Source of the DNA: Teratosphaeria epicoccoides
Lineage: Eukaryota; Ascomycota; Dothideomycetes; Mycosphaerellales; Teratosphaeriaceae
Length of the DNA stretch: 64,000 nt
Direction of reading: 5' to 3'
Assembly (NCBI GenBank): GCA_021401465.1
Contig: JADDMT010000033.1
Location: 186,001-250,000 of the forward strand
The notes below the pieces were generated by a model. The model was given only the letters and a program-made list of their open reading frames with translations. It made no database searches and was not told the origin of the DNA. Position numbers and translations under genes: made by a program. Below are positions 21,107 to 34,149 of the stretch, one piece after another. The first letter of the stretch is position 1. Every line of letters starts with the position of its first letter.

Positions 21107-23822
21107 CTAGCTTACCTTTACTACTACCGACTTTCCTAAAGCGCTACTATTTCGCCCCTCCTGTAGCTTCTTAAAGGTCGCATCATTAAAGACCTTGTCG
21201 CTATAGCCCTTAATCTGCTCTGACAAGGTCGAGTCCGTGAATGTAGTATGCTACTACAACTGACTATCCCTTAACTTAGAGTCGTCGAGCGTATCCTCTA
21301 CCTTCTCTAACACGTTCGACTAGTTGCTTATAAGATCACACTAATCGAGCAGAGCGCATGCTATGCTACATCATAATCGTTAGCTAATGTATACTACGTA
21401 GCTACTAAACTACTACTAGTACCTCCTATTAATATCAAAGTACTAGCGGTATGTTAGTAGCATAACGCTAGTATGCTACTAGTACACTTACCTAGCATTT
21501 TTTGCCTCTGCCTCTAGCAAAGCTTGGCTCCTACTATCGCCTTAGTCTTTGTCCTTTGCGGTCGAGCTTCGTGTCCTATAGCTATCGTCATTAACTGCGC
21601 TAATGCGTAGAGTTAATAATCGCACATACTATGTGTTAGTAAGTCTTTGTGTTTCGCCTCTCGCTAGAGCCGCGCTAGCGTTTATCTATTATTAGCACAG
21701 TTTAGTCGATACATGAGTCCTCTTGCCTATACCGCTTGTCTACACTAGTCACGATTAACTGCCTACTCCATAGCTTAGGCCTCTCGCTACTTCCGCCTCG
21801 TTAGTAATAGCTAGCCCTTAGGACGCGCTAAGGCTACTAACCTTTCATCTTGCGTGTGTCTAGGTCGGGGCTTATCGACTACAGTAGCTTTCATACTAGA
21901 CAAGTACATGTTAGCAATCATGGCCATGATGTTATACGAGAAACTAACCTTGTTGTCACGACACTGTTATGCAGGGTGTCTCGCGACAATGGCTCCTCTA
22001 GTCCCTGCATCGGCTAGTCGTTACTGTCATAATCGCTTGCCTTACTACTATAGTCACTAACATTTGCCCTTCTGCCGTTATAGCCCTCGCTCTCTCTGTT
22101 AGTGTCCGCTTAAACATCCGCTACATGCTTGCGAACGCCTACTATTAATGACATTAAGGCCTGGCTTAATCGTCGTGTCAGGCTGACACTACGCTAACCT
22201 AACAATTGCGTACGACCTAGCAGAAGTTAGCATAGGCCCTCTCGACGATGTCTCCTACGTACTATTCTCGCGTAGCGCCTTTCGCCTCCGCAAGTCCTTG
22301 TATTCCCTCTCTAAGCCTGTCATGCTACGATCCTTCTTAATAGCTAGCGCCGCCTACACTAGTAGTGCTGTCTTGCCTTCGTCCTCCCCCCCTAATATAC
22401 GTGCCGTGATAGTCGCTATGATGACCTCCTGTCTGTTAGCATCGAGCTCTTCCTAATACTTCTTCTTCCCCTTGAAGATATCATCGATATCGACACTGCT
22501 GACCGGAACCTATCTCGTCTTGCTAGCCTTTGTCTTGAACTCCGAAGGGCCATTTCTGATCTAGGCTAGTAGGTATGTAATAGTAGCACACATGCTGTTT
22601 AACATGAAAGCGTTTACCTTGCGTGACTCTAAAGGATTCCATGCTAGTTTCTAATTAAACTAGAAGAACGCCTTCTTCATACAAAAGATCACGAGCGGGC
22701 TTAGAAACCTCTAGTCCTGTAACATGTTAGCGCTTTCGACGACATCTAAGCCTTCTCTCCTTACCTCTTCTTCGTTCTCGCATTCGAATCTGCTTTCTAT
22801 TAACATGTCCGCAGCCTAGTCCTTTAAACCCTGCTTATTGTCTACCTTGCTAGACTATGCGAGTATAGCTTCTCTGACCCTATTCGTGTAGTTATTATAA
22901 CACTAATGTAACCTCTGCCTTATCTACGCCCCTAACATTAGCACCTCCTCATAGGACCTACGTAGGTACTTATAGTATCCAAATCTACGTCGTCTAGCCT
23001 TAAGCTAACTCGACCTTTCATCCCTAGCATATTACGCGCTACGAGCTACTAGTTAATTGCAATATGCTTACAACTTAGCTAGTAAGTAGGAGCTGTAGGG
23101 TATAGCACAGAAATGCCCTTCCGCCCTTGTGAAGCGTCTATCTACGAGAGTTCTTAGACTTTAACAAGCAAAGGCTCGATTAACTTGTCTTTATGTACAG
23201 GAGGGCTACTACATATATCTTCGCTACTAGAGTAGTTATATCCTTAGTCGGAGTTTGTAGTCTAGCTACTGTTATGGCCTTAACGGCTGCTCGACTAGCT
23301 CCTAGACTGACTTTAACTACTACTATCGCCCTAGTGGCTACGAGACTCGCTATTACGGTAGTTTTGACTGTTGCTGTCACTCCCATGATTAGTAGGTCAG
23401 CTATTATAATAGCCTTGACAGATGCTTAGCTGCTATGTCTTTACCCTGTCATTCTTAGGTTTGCTACTATCTTGTCGCGCGTTACAAGACGATAACTGAA
23501 GCCTCTTGTTCGGCCGATTCTGCCTTAGCGGTAAGGATAACCGCTTATACGTCTAGTCTCTTCGTGACTAGTACGTCGTCGTCTGTATGCATGTTAGCAT
23601 AGCCGCTATATGCGGGTAGCTTCTTACATTAGTCGCCTTTGTATAGGCTTTAGGCACTATAAAATCCTCATGTTCCTAGTTAGCTATCTCCTCGTTACTG
23701 TCGTCTACACTATCGCCATTGTTGCTTAGCAGGTCTTCTAAATCATTCGCTAGATCGTAATTCGAACCGCCGCTAGATGACGCGGAACGTGACCTCTATT
23801 GTCTGTCTTTCTTCGAAGGCAT
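21107..23822 (-). pseudogene. Accessory ORF of the Plavaka-like element (minus), unrecognised
   Basis: Starts with ATG at 23820-23822 (MPSKKDRQ...), then Ser-rich and acidic stretches (GGSNYDLANDLEDLL), and continues leftward through several frames with RIP-type stops to a plausible stop at 21107. A stretch at about 22380-22640 stays well conserved in one frame (AFMLNSMCATITYLLA, later TARILGGEDEGKTALL). Frame changes suggest introns or indels. No domain recognised; by analogy with TnpA of CACTA elements it may be a DNA-binding partner of the transposase, but this is inference. Confidence 0.4.
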
Positions 23823-24439
23823 AATTAAAGAAGGACGCGACTTAAAGGATCGGCAGAGAACAGAGCGTAGTATATCCTTCTTAGTCGTGTAGGTCTAGTA
23901 GCAGGTTAGTAAAGGATAATATCTATAGCATGTAAATATGCACATACTGCGAGTTACTATCTAATGTAGCTACGTAGCGTCTATTAATGTAGAAGAAGGA
24001 GAGGACGCGATGTTTATAGTATCTTGTAACGCGCGAGCATCATCTAAATTCGGCTACCCCTGAAATTGCGCTTCCCTATTAGCTGGCGGTACTTTTAGCT
24101 TGCTAGCAGTATGCTATTAAAATACCGCTAGTAGAACTAGCCTCGGTTAGCATTGATTCTTTAATGATAGCTAGTATAGGTACTATGAAACATCCGCGCT
24201 ATATAGCATGTCCGCCTATATGACATAGCCTAACAGATGTAGTTACTCTGTAGTAGATCCTGCGTATATAGTAGTAAGATTCGTTCTACATGCAAGAGAA
24301 TATCCTGTACGTATTATTCTAAAGGCCTTCGAGCCGCGTTTAAACTATAATAGCCATACTACATTTGTGTTAACCCCGGGTAATTGCTGACTTCTAGACT
24401 GTCCGCTGCTAATAGTTTAACGATATCTTGTATAGTAGA

Positions 24440-24765
24440 TGCCGAAAACTAACCTCCCCTGCTCGTGTCTACAACGCCTCTGCTGTCGCCAGGAATTTAA
24501 GTTGCAATTCCCTGCTACTACTAAAGAAGGCGCTTGTTTCCTAGAACATGCGCTCCTTCGCTACTATTAACCGCGCAATTCGGCCAAGTAGGCTAAGCTG
24601 CTCTATCCGTTCTTCTAACGCAGCGTACAGGCGTAGGTAATCGTCATGTTAATGTACAAGGCCCGCTTCGATCATGCCTATACTCTGCTGTCGTAGCGCC
24701 TTAGGTTTATAAATCGTGCCGCGCTAGGTCTTAGAGGTTCTTGTCGAGGAAACACGCACACTCAT
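24440..24765 (-). pseudogene. Small minus-strand ORF of the Plavaka-like element
   Basis: ATG at 24763-24765 (MSVRVSSTRTSKT) followed by about 100 codons interrupted only by TAG/TAA, helical in character (EERIEQLSLLGRIARLIVAKE). It may be a first exon of the larger accessory gene to its left or a separate small gene. Unrecognised. Confidence 0.35.
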
Positions 24766-25079
24766 CGTTCGGGCTATGCCTATATCGTGTCTGTTTGAAT
24801 TACAGATGTTAGGATTACTCGAAACACGCGTTGTTTATACTTGTTAGTCTCTTAGCTAACTTCAGATAAAAGATGCGGCGGACCCTTCCGCGCTTTTTGC
24901 ACTTCATCGCCATAGCCGTAGCCGTTGTATATGCGACGCCGCATTGTCTATCTTCTAGTCCGCTACGACACTATCTGTAGTAGGCATGATCTAGACGCTA
25001 GGGTCCTAATAATTATGGCACTTAAGACACGCATATAGGAACAGGATACTCGAGCCTATGCCTAGAAGGCAACCGTTTC

Positions 25080-25640
25080 CTTGCCTAACATGTACTGACT
25101 TTGACTAGTATCTCTAGTAGGTAGTAGAGAACAGTCACATCCTAGACAGATTTAACAAGATAGATAGGTTCATTGGGCTAGATTACAGGTCGAAAGATAA
25201 GGCCATAATTGTAGGGGACTTCGTGACTACTAATCCTATTATTAAAGGCTACTAGGACAACCCTTAGTTGCTTATATCGACCGTAAACAAAATTGAGAGT
25301 AGCGTAACTCTTGCACCTACTAACGCTATCACGATACTAGATGACAACTTAAAACAGCAGTCGACTAGGCAAGCCTATAGCAGGGTTAGTCGTACTAGAT
25401 TAATGCAGTTAGCGCAATTAACAGAGGTACTAAGATTTTACTAGGTTACGCTATAGAGCTAATTTAGAGAGTAGACTATAAACTGTTAGCAGACTAGTAA
25501 CAACTTCATTAATACTATGCGCGATGATTAGGGCGAGCAGAGAGGCATAGGATCGTACAGGCTACGTAGGCTAGCGTAAGATGACAGATTAACTAGGGTT
25601 TAACTGCAATCTTGTGATAGAGTAATGCTAGTAGTCGTGC
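25080..25640 (+). pseudogene. Small plus-strand ORF remnant in the Plavaka-like element
   Basis: One plus frame reads DRFNKIDRFIGLDYRSKDKA and onward for about 180 codons with only RIP-type stops, lying between the divergent minus ORFs and the transposase. No clear start or known domain. It could be a 5' exon of the transposase or an independent accessory gene. Confidence 0.3.
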
Positions 25641-25748
25641 GTAAGTAGTATTGTTTTAGATAGTAACTACATAAGCACCTCATCTGATAGAGTATATGCA
25701 TAACACTAATTATCTCATCTGTTCGAATGTACTTAACGACTACTAAAT

Positions 25749-26066
25749 GCTAGTAGTATACTAGCGGTACGTCTACTACTACTACGTTAAGGTCCGACCT
25801 ATAGATTGCTACTACACGTTTTAAACCCTTACAATCGACAGACAACGACTGCTAGTAGTATACTAGCGGCACTCCTACTATGTCTACGCTACACATCTAA
25901 GCCGCTAGTAATAGAGGGTATGACTCTATGCATATGAATACTATACACTTTAGATTTATATATGAAACTACTCAAAATTCGGGATTCCCGGCCAAAATAG
26001 CGCTCGTACTGCCTGCGATCGACAGAATGAGTTAGCTAATATAACTGCCGCTAGTATACTCCTAGC
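25749..26066. repeat. Cluster of GCTAGTAGTATACTAGCGG-like motifs
   Basis: Near-identical copies at 25749-25770 and 25851-25872 and a partial inverted one at 26047-26066, in the non-coding region upstream of the transposase. Related copies occur at 20712-20730, about 21441-21485 and about 24102-24130. The motif contains inverted GCTAG/CTAGC arms. Repeated short motifs of this sort in CACTA-type elements serve as transposase-binding sites; that role here is inference. Confidence 0.5.
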
Positions 26067-26423
26067 ATATCCATTTTCGTCTACTCTAGGCCCTCCTTTA
26101 CTACTACACTCTAATAACACTCGATTCTTCTATCAACCTAAACACTAACCCTAACCACGCATAGCTAGCTAACAGGATAAACCGTCCGAGCGGTAATCAG
26201 CTACCCGCGCGGCACGCGCACCTTTCTAGGGGTCGGGTGTTTATAGTAATTAACGCGTCTATAAGCGCTATAGCCTTTGTAACACACTATGTCGACGATA
26301 GCTTCATAGCGCATACTATACTACACAGGCTACGGCAAGGCATTAAAAGGTCATAGTAGTTATGCCTGGCATGTTCCTACCTACATGGCGGCGAAGTTTT
26401 AGCACTTCATTAATCAGAGTACT

Positions 26424-29400
26424 ATGGATCTTAGACCTGACGAGAAATACGCGTCAGATTTGAACATCTCCTTAGACTTAAACGACAGAGTCGAAACTTA
26501 ATTAGCAGACGATGTCCTTGCTTACGAGGAGGGGGCATTAGTCGACGATGCTGCGGGAGTAGATAGGCAGTATGTTACAAACGAGGAACTAGTTATAGTC
26601 GTCGAGCCTGTGTTCAATAAGGCTTACATGTAAGAGAAAGAGATGGCAGCGACAGCTAGGGCAATCGACAATGACAGTAGTGACATCGACGCGCTTAGTC
26701 TCTACGACGACCTGGCAGCATTCACAAGAGACGCCACATCTCTAGATGGACGGTATAGAGACATAAATAGCAGCCAAACGGGTAGGCTACATAGCGTCAC
26801 GAGCGAGCACAGCTTAGCTTTAATCCATATGCGCGCTAGTAGGCTATTGTCTACTAGGTACAAGCAACCGTACAAGCGAACACCTTTCGGCGTAGGTAGT
26901 CTTACAGCGGGCGGGCTAATCAAAGTGTACGTTAAGCCGCAATCCTACTAAGTTAGTAATAACCTTGACTAGGTCTAACGAACAGAAAGATAAGGAACTT
27001 AACGAATAGGGCTATACCTTCTTCTAAAGTAATGCAGATGTAGCATTCGCATACTAGCTCTCACACGAAGGCATTTCGAGCAACGCTATCGATCGGTTAT
27101 TCAAGAATCCCCGGCTGCAGAAGATCTACGAACTACTTAGCTTTCGGTTAGGCGTAGAGCTTAAGGACAAGGTCTAAGAAGTAAGTGCCTACTAACTACT
27201 ATTCATTGCAAATTAGAGCATTACGAACATCGAATTAGAATCTCTACAGTCGACCTCTAGTGTCAAGACAGTGCCTCTAAGGCACCGGAAAGTCGAAGAC
27301 GTTATGCGCTTTCTTATAGGGCACAAGGGTTTCAGGAATGATCTCGTGTACGCGCCTTATCGCCTCGAGACTCTAGATGACCCGCCTAGGCGGATCTATT
27401 AGGACATGGCCTCTGTAGACTAGTAGTAGGACAAACAGAAAGAGCTTAGAATAGACAGAGCGACAATTGTGCCACTGATTCTTGCTAGTGACAAGACACA
27501 GGTTACTAATCATTAAGGTGACCTGATCGCATAGCTAGTGTACTTGACGATTAGCAACCTGCCTAGATCGGTTCGTAACTCTAACTATCGACTAGGTAGC
27601 GTGCTCCTAGCGATGCTACTAGTAGTTAAAGGCAGGAAAGGAAGCATTAGGGACGAGCTATACTATCGCTACATGAAGACAATGTTTAACCCTATTACTA
27701 AGCTCGCTACAGGCAAGGGCCTTGACGTCTTGTATACAGATAGCGAGACATAGCGATGTTTCCTAAATATCGCAGTATACGCGAGCGACTACTAAGAACA
27801 GGTAATAATCACAGGCGTGAAGAACAACCGCTACTACACGATATGTATAATCGATCCAGAAAAACGCGAAGACCTCGAAGCAGTTACGCTATAGTAGATA
27901 TATAAGGACACGCAAATACAAATCATGCTCTAGCGAGCGGCGAAGAAGGACTAGGGCAGCTATGTGCATAACCTACTAAACTTCGCATTTAGGCACCCTG
28001 GCCTAAATATCTACAAGACGCTAATAGTAGACGTGCTCTACTAACTCTTTAAGGGCGTATTAATGTACGTCATAGATTAGACGCGAGATTTGCTTAAGAG
28101 TCGACTGCCTCTATCTTCGAAGCAAGCTAGAGCGGCACTCCTACAAGCTAAGGGCTAGCATAAAGCGGCAAGAAAGAGTAACAAAGGCAAGACTGTTGTA
28201 GATCATTAACTAGATGTCATTATTAACTGTCGCTTCGTAGTAGTGCCTACATTTAGGAACTTCCGGGTGTTTAGCTAGATGTCCGTAGTAAGCTAATAAA
28301 CAGGCTAGGAGCAGAAGAGTGTGCTACGACAGTTGCTCCTAGTCTTCGTGCTACTATTAGAAGAGGCTAAGGTACATAGCGCTATCCGGTTCTTATGGGC
28401 GATAGTAGACTTCTCTTAGTTAGCGTAATATCCTTCACATGATAGCGAAACGCTCCGGTTTATAGTCCTTGCCCTGTTCCGATGCAACTAGTATAAAGAA
28501 GAGTTCAGGGAGTACCGCATAAGTAAAGGAGAGCTAAGAAAGAAGAAAGCGCAGACGGAGCGAGCAGAGGAGCCTAAGATAGTAGCTAATGTATGTAAAC
28601 TATAAGGGCACTTCAATTTTCCTAAGTTTCATGCCCTTACATACTACGTGGACATGATACGGCTCTTTAGCAACGCGCTAGACCTCGATACTAGCTACTT
28701 CGAACACAAGCATGTCGAATATGTTAAGAAGCTATTTAAATTGACTAACAAGAAGAACAGATAGGAGGACTAAATTATGGAGCACTTCTAGCAAAAGATT
28801 ACTATGCTTACATTCTTTGATACTAGCCTAACGTTCTAGCAGCAGACTAAGGCCGAATGTCGAGAGGCTCGGGAGCGCGAAGTGCCTTAACCGACAGAGT
28901 AGAAGGATGTCAAAGCCTTCCTTAGCTAGCGAAGGCTAAGATCTAGCTAATCGTTACTAGGTAGAGACATATAGAGGACAGTTAGTAATGTAGTAGCACA
29001 CATAGGGCTAGAGGTAGGGCCTTACTTCCGTCATGCTACTACAGTGTTTGTCAGAGAGTACTAGGCGTCATCTAATACAACATTGACGTCGAATATAATG
29101 CGTCTTGATCCTAACAGGATTAAGGGAAGACCGGATTAGGTCGACAATTTAGATGTATCTTTCCATGCTAGTATACAGTGCTAGAAGATGTATCATAAGG
29201 ATCCTGACAATCTATCTGCAACTAAGCCAGACGTCGTTAGATGTACCCCGAACTAGCAAGGAATCTAGGATAATCGCCGTAACGACTAGCTCTAGGTCTA
29301 GGAGTACGAAGTGCCGCTAGTTACGGACGAGACTACTAGCGTTAATAGACAAATCGACCTAGTCGTTACCTTCGAGGGCTGGCTGCCTGCTCGCCTGTTA

Positions 29401-29925
29401 TATGTCGTAACCTTCTGAGACAAGAAATCGCGTGTCATAGTAGACGGCTATAACTACATAATACTAGCACACAATAAATGTCCGACCTATACAGGTATGT
29501 TCGTAGACCTATTCTAGCCGAAAGATCCGGCTAGAAGAGCAGACAATGTTCATGGTATGACAGTGATTACAGCAATGCGTTCTAGCCTATAGGAAGGTAC
29601 TCTACAAGGTCGCCGCATCTACGGGCTTACTAGCGTCTACTATAGCATCTACGTTATGCTAACAGACAAATATAACACCTCTAGCTAATGTGACATGTAC
29701 ATTAACAACACTGCTAACTTTAAGACCTATAACTTCATATACAATGCGGACTAGGAGGAACAAGAGTCTAGGGTAGCAACTAAACACAAGCTACATTGCC
29801 TAAATACAGCTAAGGAGCGCGATATTGCGGCTACTAGCAAGGAAGGGCCGCTATCGCTTAAGCGTAGGGTCGCTAGCAGCTCTACTTAGGGCTAATCGAG
29901 GAGAAACAAACGCAAACGATCGTGA
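26424..29925 (+). pseudogene. Plavaka-type transposase, RIP-decayed
   Basis: Recognised from conserved blocks of the Plavaka (CMC/EnSpm) transposase family: LILASDKTQVTN..GD followed by VYLTISNLPRSVR (about 27475-27580), VLLAMLLV, and the C-terminal block FNFPKFHALTYYVDMIRLF with later NALDLDTSYFEHKHVEYVKK (about 28613-28740). Reading starts at ATG 26424-26426 (MDLRPDEKYASD) and closes at TGA 29923-29925 after a basic tail (RRNKRKRS), probably a nuclear localisation signal. A frame change near 26950 suggests an intron or indel. At least two dozen TAG/TAA stops, mostly at Trp/Gln positions, make it inactive. Enzymes of this family cut and join transposon ends; the catalytic acidic residues were not assigned. 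Confidence 0.75.
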
Positions 29926-30004
29926 CATGCGCAACGGGTGTCCTGCCTAAGGTACGTCATGTTAGAGGCGTAGTAGATCTAATTATAAAGATGTTAGCAT
30001 GTAT

Positions 30005-32990
30005 ACTAATCCTTAAAACAGAAGGATTCTGTCTTCATCTTCCTAATCCTCCTGTCTATTAATGTCGTCGCGGACAGCAAATGTAGTTAGGTCGTAGACT
30101 AGCGCGTTCTTCAGGTCGTCCTGAAATTCACTAGTCTATGTAACAGTCATAGCCGCAAGTTAGTTAACTCCTAGCATGCTATTACTATTTTCCTAGAGAA
30201 CAGCATGTTTCTCCTGCTTCACGCCCTTCATGTAGTCTGTCTAGTAGCTAAGTGTATCGGCGCGTGCGTTATTAGTCCCCTTGTAATAGACGATCTTGTA
30301 GTTAAAACTAGAGAGTTCCTCACTCTACCGAACCTGTTGTTAGTTTAACTCTTTCGTCGTTATGAAGTATCGCAAGTTCTCATAGTCTGTGTAGACTATG
30401 ACCTAGTGCTTAGAACCTTCTAAGTAGACTCGCTAGGCCTTATAGGCGTCTACTATAGCTAGAAGTTCTTTGTCATAGATGTCGTAATAGAGTTTAGGTC
30501 TAGACAATTTCCTTAAGTAGTAGGCGACTAGCTGTAGTCGTCTACTCGGTCCTAGTTGACTTAAGCATGCCCTAAGTGCTATGTTAGAGGCATCTGTTTC
30601 GACTATAATAGGCTTATCTAGGTCGAATACAAGTAAGATCGGCTAATCTGTAAATCGTCGCTTAAGTTCCTTGAAGGCATTCTGTTAGGCGTCGTCCTAT
30701 ACGAATAGTGTATCCTTCGTAGTAAGAGTCGTAAGTAGTGCCATAATCTTCGAATAGTTTGCCCTAAATCTTCAGTAGAAGTTAGCAAATCTAAGGAAGG
30801 ACTATACTTCCTTAACATTAGTTAGCGTAGGCTACTCTTTTACGACTTAGACTTTCTTAGTGTCTATCTTGATTCTATTCCATGCTACTACGTAGCTAAG
30901 GAATTAGACTTCCTGCTTGTGAAACTTGCTCTTCTAAGGCTTAACCTTTAACCGGTAATCCTACAGTTTCTAAAGTACCTTGCATACATAAGTCCTATGC
31001 TCTTTAATTGTCTGTAAGTAGACGAGGATTTCGTCTAGGTATATAACCACAAAGACGTTAAGGTACTCTCGTAGCATATTGTTGATAAATGCCTACTATA
31101 TAGCTAGGGCGTTTGTTAACCTAAATAGCATGACTATGTACTTATAGTGTCTAAACCTAGTTTAGAACGTAGTCTTCTATTCTTCGCCTTCCTTAATTCA
31201 AATTCAGTTATAGGCTCTAGGTATGTCAAACTTCGAGAACTATATTGCTCCTTATAGGCAGTCCTGCAATTCTGAGAGTAAAGGAAGTAGATAACTATTC
31301 TTTATTGTAATGTCGTTTAATCTACGATAATCTACGTAGAGTCGCTAGTCATCTTCCCTCTTAGGCACAAACAGGATTAGATATCCGGCTAGGGACTACG
31401 ACTTACAGATAAAGCCTTTCTAGAGGTTGTCTTCAAGGTATTTCCGGAGAATCTCTAGTTTCGCCGCTAATAACAGGCGAACTAATTGCTTCGTTAGTAT
31501 CTTAGCAGGGAGTAAGGGTATCCTGTAGTCCTACTCCTAGTGTTCTAGCAGAGCTTCTTAGTTAGGTTCTTCCTTAAAAAGAGTAGCGAACTTTTTATAC
31601 TTATTAGGAACTATGAATTTAACCTTGACTTCCGATTGCGTTGCTTTAACCTATAGGACGTACACTCCCTGTTCTAGATCCTTGATAGTAGCTACTATCT
31701 CGCTTGAAGTCATAGCACATATTTCGATCTTACCTAGTACGTCGTGTACTATAGGTAGAGGTATCGATCTTAAGAGTTCTAGGAACTAGATCCTCTTATT
31801 CTTCTAGTCGAGATAGGGGTTAGCGTTTCTTAGCCATAGTAACCCTAGTACTACATCTAAGCCTAGTAACTCCGTGATGTCGAACTAGATCATCTCTTAG
31901 TAGCGTCCTATCCGTAGAGGCATTATCTTAGTCTCTTTGTTAACTACTCCTTAGTTGTACGTAACCGGCTTTCCATTAATCGCTTGTAGTAAGAAAGCAT
32001 TTATCTTTGCCTATAGCTTTATCCTAGCTATCCTAGCAAACTTGGGCGTCATGAAGATTCTAGTACATCCTGAATCTATTAAGGCCCTAGCTAGCGTCTC
32101 GTTAATGTGTACCTATACTCTAAGGTTGTTCGCGTATCTGGCGCTAATCGCAGCATATCGTTACAGCCCTGTCTAGTCTGTCCGTAGGTCTAATTCTAGC
32201 AGACCTCGTCGTTTCCTAAATAACTGTCTTCACGGACTAGTTCAGGGATCGTGCGGTCTCGGCTTCTTCTCTAAGCGTTACCGTTTTCTAGCCTGAGAGG
32301 TCGTTCTCGCTCTTAGCCTCGCTATTCCTACGCGTTTCTTGCGTACTCTATCTTTAAGTAGTAGACTTAGAGTCGTAGCGCTTGTAGAACCTAAATTCCT
32401 TTATGGGTTAGGTAGCCTCCCTAGGGCGTAAACTCTACCCTAAACAGTACAATTTCTTAGATAACTTTCTGATGCGCGTAAGGTTAAGCTACGACTAGTA
32501 GTCTCCTTAGGTGTCGTCGCATGCGGTTAGCTAGTTCGTCATACTAAAGCTAGTTGACGTGTTATACTCTATTAATCTATAGGCAAGCCTAAGCCTACTA
32601 GTTCTGTATGATTCAGATAATATCGAGTCTAATGTCATGCGGCGGCATAGCCTATTACTCTATGCTTTCGTCTTCCTCGGAATCAGGAATGACAGCTTCG
32701 ACAAGCTCGTAGTTGTCGTCCGAACCTTCTTCTTCTTCTTCTAGCTCCTGTTGCCTTAGGACTGTCATACTAGAAGGTATACCCCTTAGCGTACAGATCG
32801 ACTATGCCTTGTTTCGGCTAGGGTACTATCCGGAACCATCTTTATCACTCATGTGAATTTAACAGTCGTCGTTATAGCACATAGTCTAAGTAAGTGCGGC
32901 ATGGTCTAGTTCTTAAGTAGCGGCGGCCTTTTGCTTAGGTGCCGTCGTTGTCGCGCGAGCCTGCTCTGTCCTAGGCAGTTCCTGTTGTTA
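30005..32990 (-). pseudogene. pol of LTR family 2: protease, reverse transcriptase, RNase H
   Basis: The aspartic protease active site reads ALIDSGCTRIF near 32045-32085, with the DSG triad intact. Reverse transcriptase follows, with LYVDYRRLND near 31330 and VIYLDEILV near 31030-31055, the family's YxDD position reading YLDE. RNase H has VYTDYENLRYF near 30390. Chromovirus-like order and spacing are clear despite numerous TAG/TAA codons. The coding sequence ends where the neighbouring DNA transposon begins. Confidence 0.8.
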
Positions 32991-32999
32991 CTTCTTAGC

Positions 33000-34130
33000 A
33001 AAACAGTCGCGGGCAAAGTGTCCTTTCTTTCTATAGATGTAGCACTCGAGATTACTCTTGTCGAATGGCTTCTTCGGACCATTCTGAATAGGAGAGCCTT
33101 TCCGTGGCTTCCCTTAGGGTCTATTCCTTGGACGCCTCTTAGTCGCATCTAACTCTATAGGTTAGAGACTATAGTAATCGCTTCGCCATTTTAGTGCTAA
33201 TCGTTAGACCTTATAGTTAGCCTGTGCTAGCTTGCAATTTCTATGTTGTCGTTCTTGCTGTTATTCCTAGATGCGATTATCGATTCTAGTCGCGAGATCG
33301 CTCATTTCCTTGAATGTCGTTAGCCGATCTCCTTAGGCAATTTTGTCTTTAACTATCTCCTTTAGTCCCTAGTAGAACTTAGTAGCTAAAGCATTATCAT
33401 TCTAGTTGACTTAAGCAGAGAGGGTCTAAAAGTCCGCGTAGTACTTAATAGCAGAACCCTTCTGCTAGATTCCTAGGAGAGCTCTCTCGGCCTCTTGTTG
33501 CTTATTACTAAGCCTAAAAGCTTCGCGTAATACCTTGAACAATAACTTGTCTAAGTTGAGAATCTCCCTAGTCGTCGTCTTCCTAGCTTCGACGTTACTA
33601 ACATGATCTAGATAATCTGTTAGATAAGGCTAGATAAACTCGAACGCTAGTCCCTTTAGGTAAGAGATAATATACATCATTTGCTTATAATATGTCATAA
33701 ACTATTCTGTATCCACGTTAAATGCTAACTAGCATTATAGGATAAACATCTCGACTTAAGATCGTTGTCCTATGAACTCTGTAGGGCTTCCTATCTTGAA
33801 GCTATTATTGCTATGTCTATTCCTAGTAGTTAAACCTGCGACAGATGCTAGAGCTATCTCGCTAAGGTGAATGGATTTAAGCTACTACGTAATTTAAGGG
33901 ATAGTAGCAACTTGTTCTCGTAGTGTTAGTTAACTATCGCTAGAAGTTAAACTAATAGTTAAAGAACTACTTGACATAGGCGTATATTAAGCGCTTAACG
34001 AGTCTTCTGATGCTTCCTTAGAAGTAGTGCTCAAAATGTCAAAATAGTAGGTGCCGATAGCAGGAAGGGGATCAGGTGTTAGACTCGTAGAGCTATGAAG
34101 AATATTGACAATAGCAGTTAACCTTGTAAC
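33000..34130 (-). pseudogene. gag of LTR family 2 with zinc knuckle
   Basis: Retrotransposon gag core (EAFRLSNKQQEAERALLG near 33480-33530) followed by a CCHC knuckle, CYIYRKKGHFARDC at about 33010-33052. The second Cys of CX2C is Tyr (TAT), as expected from a G-to-A change of TGT. The start is uncertain, either near 33980 (MSSSSLT) or upstream. Broken by RIP-type stops. Confidence 0.75.
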
Positions 34131-34149
34131 TAACTCTCCTCTAAGCAAG

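Larger units (their letters stand above)
20533..29990. mobile_element. Plavaka-like DNA transposon (CACTA/EnSpm type), decayed
   Basis: Placed as one unit because a recognisable Plavaka-type transposase on plus (26424-29925) and an accessory coding region on minus (21107-24765) diverge from a shared intergenic region that holds repeats of a GCTAGtAGTATACTAGCGG-like motif, which also occurs near the left end. Left border near 20532 is where gag of copy A stops; right border near 29990 is where family 2 pol begins. I did not find matching terminal inverted repeats, so one or both ends are probably lost. Confidence 0.6.

Noticed and set aside
23180..23429. Paired short ORFs on both strands (68 and 78 codons)
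   Set aside because: They lie in a repetitive Val/Ala/Thr-rich stretch of the accessory region, where stops are missing by composition.
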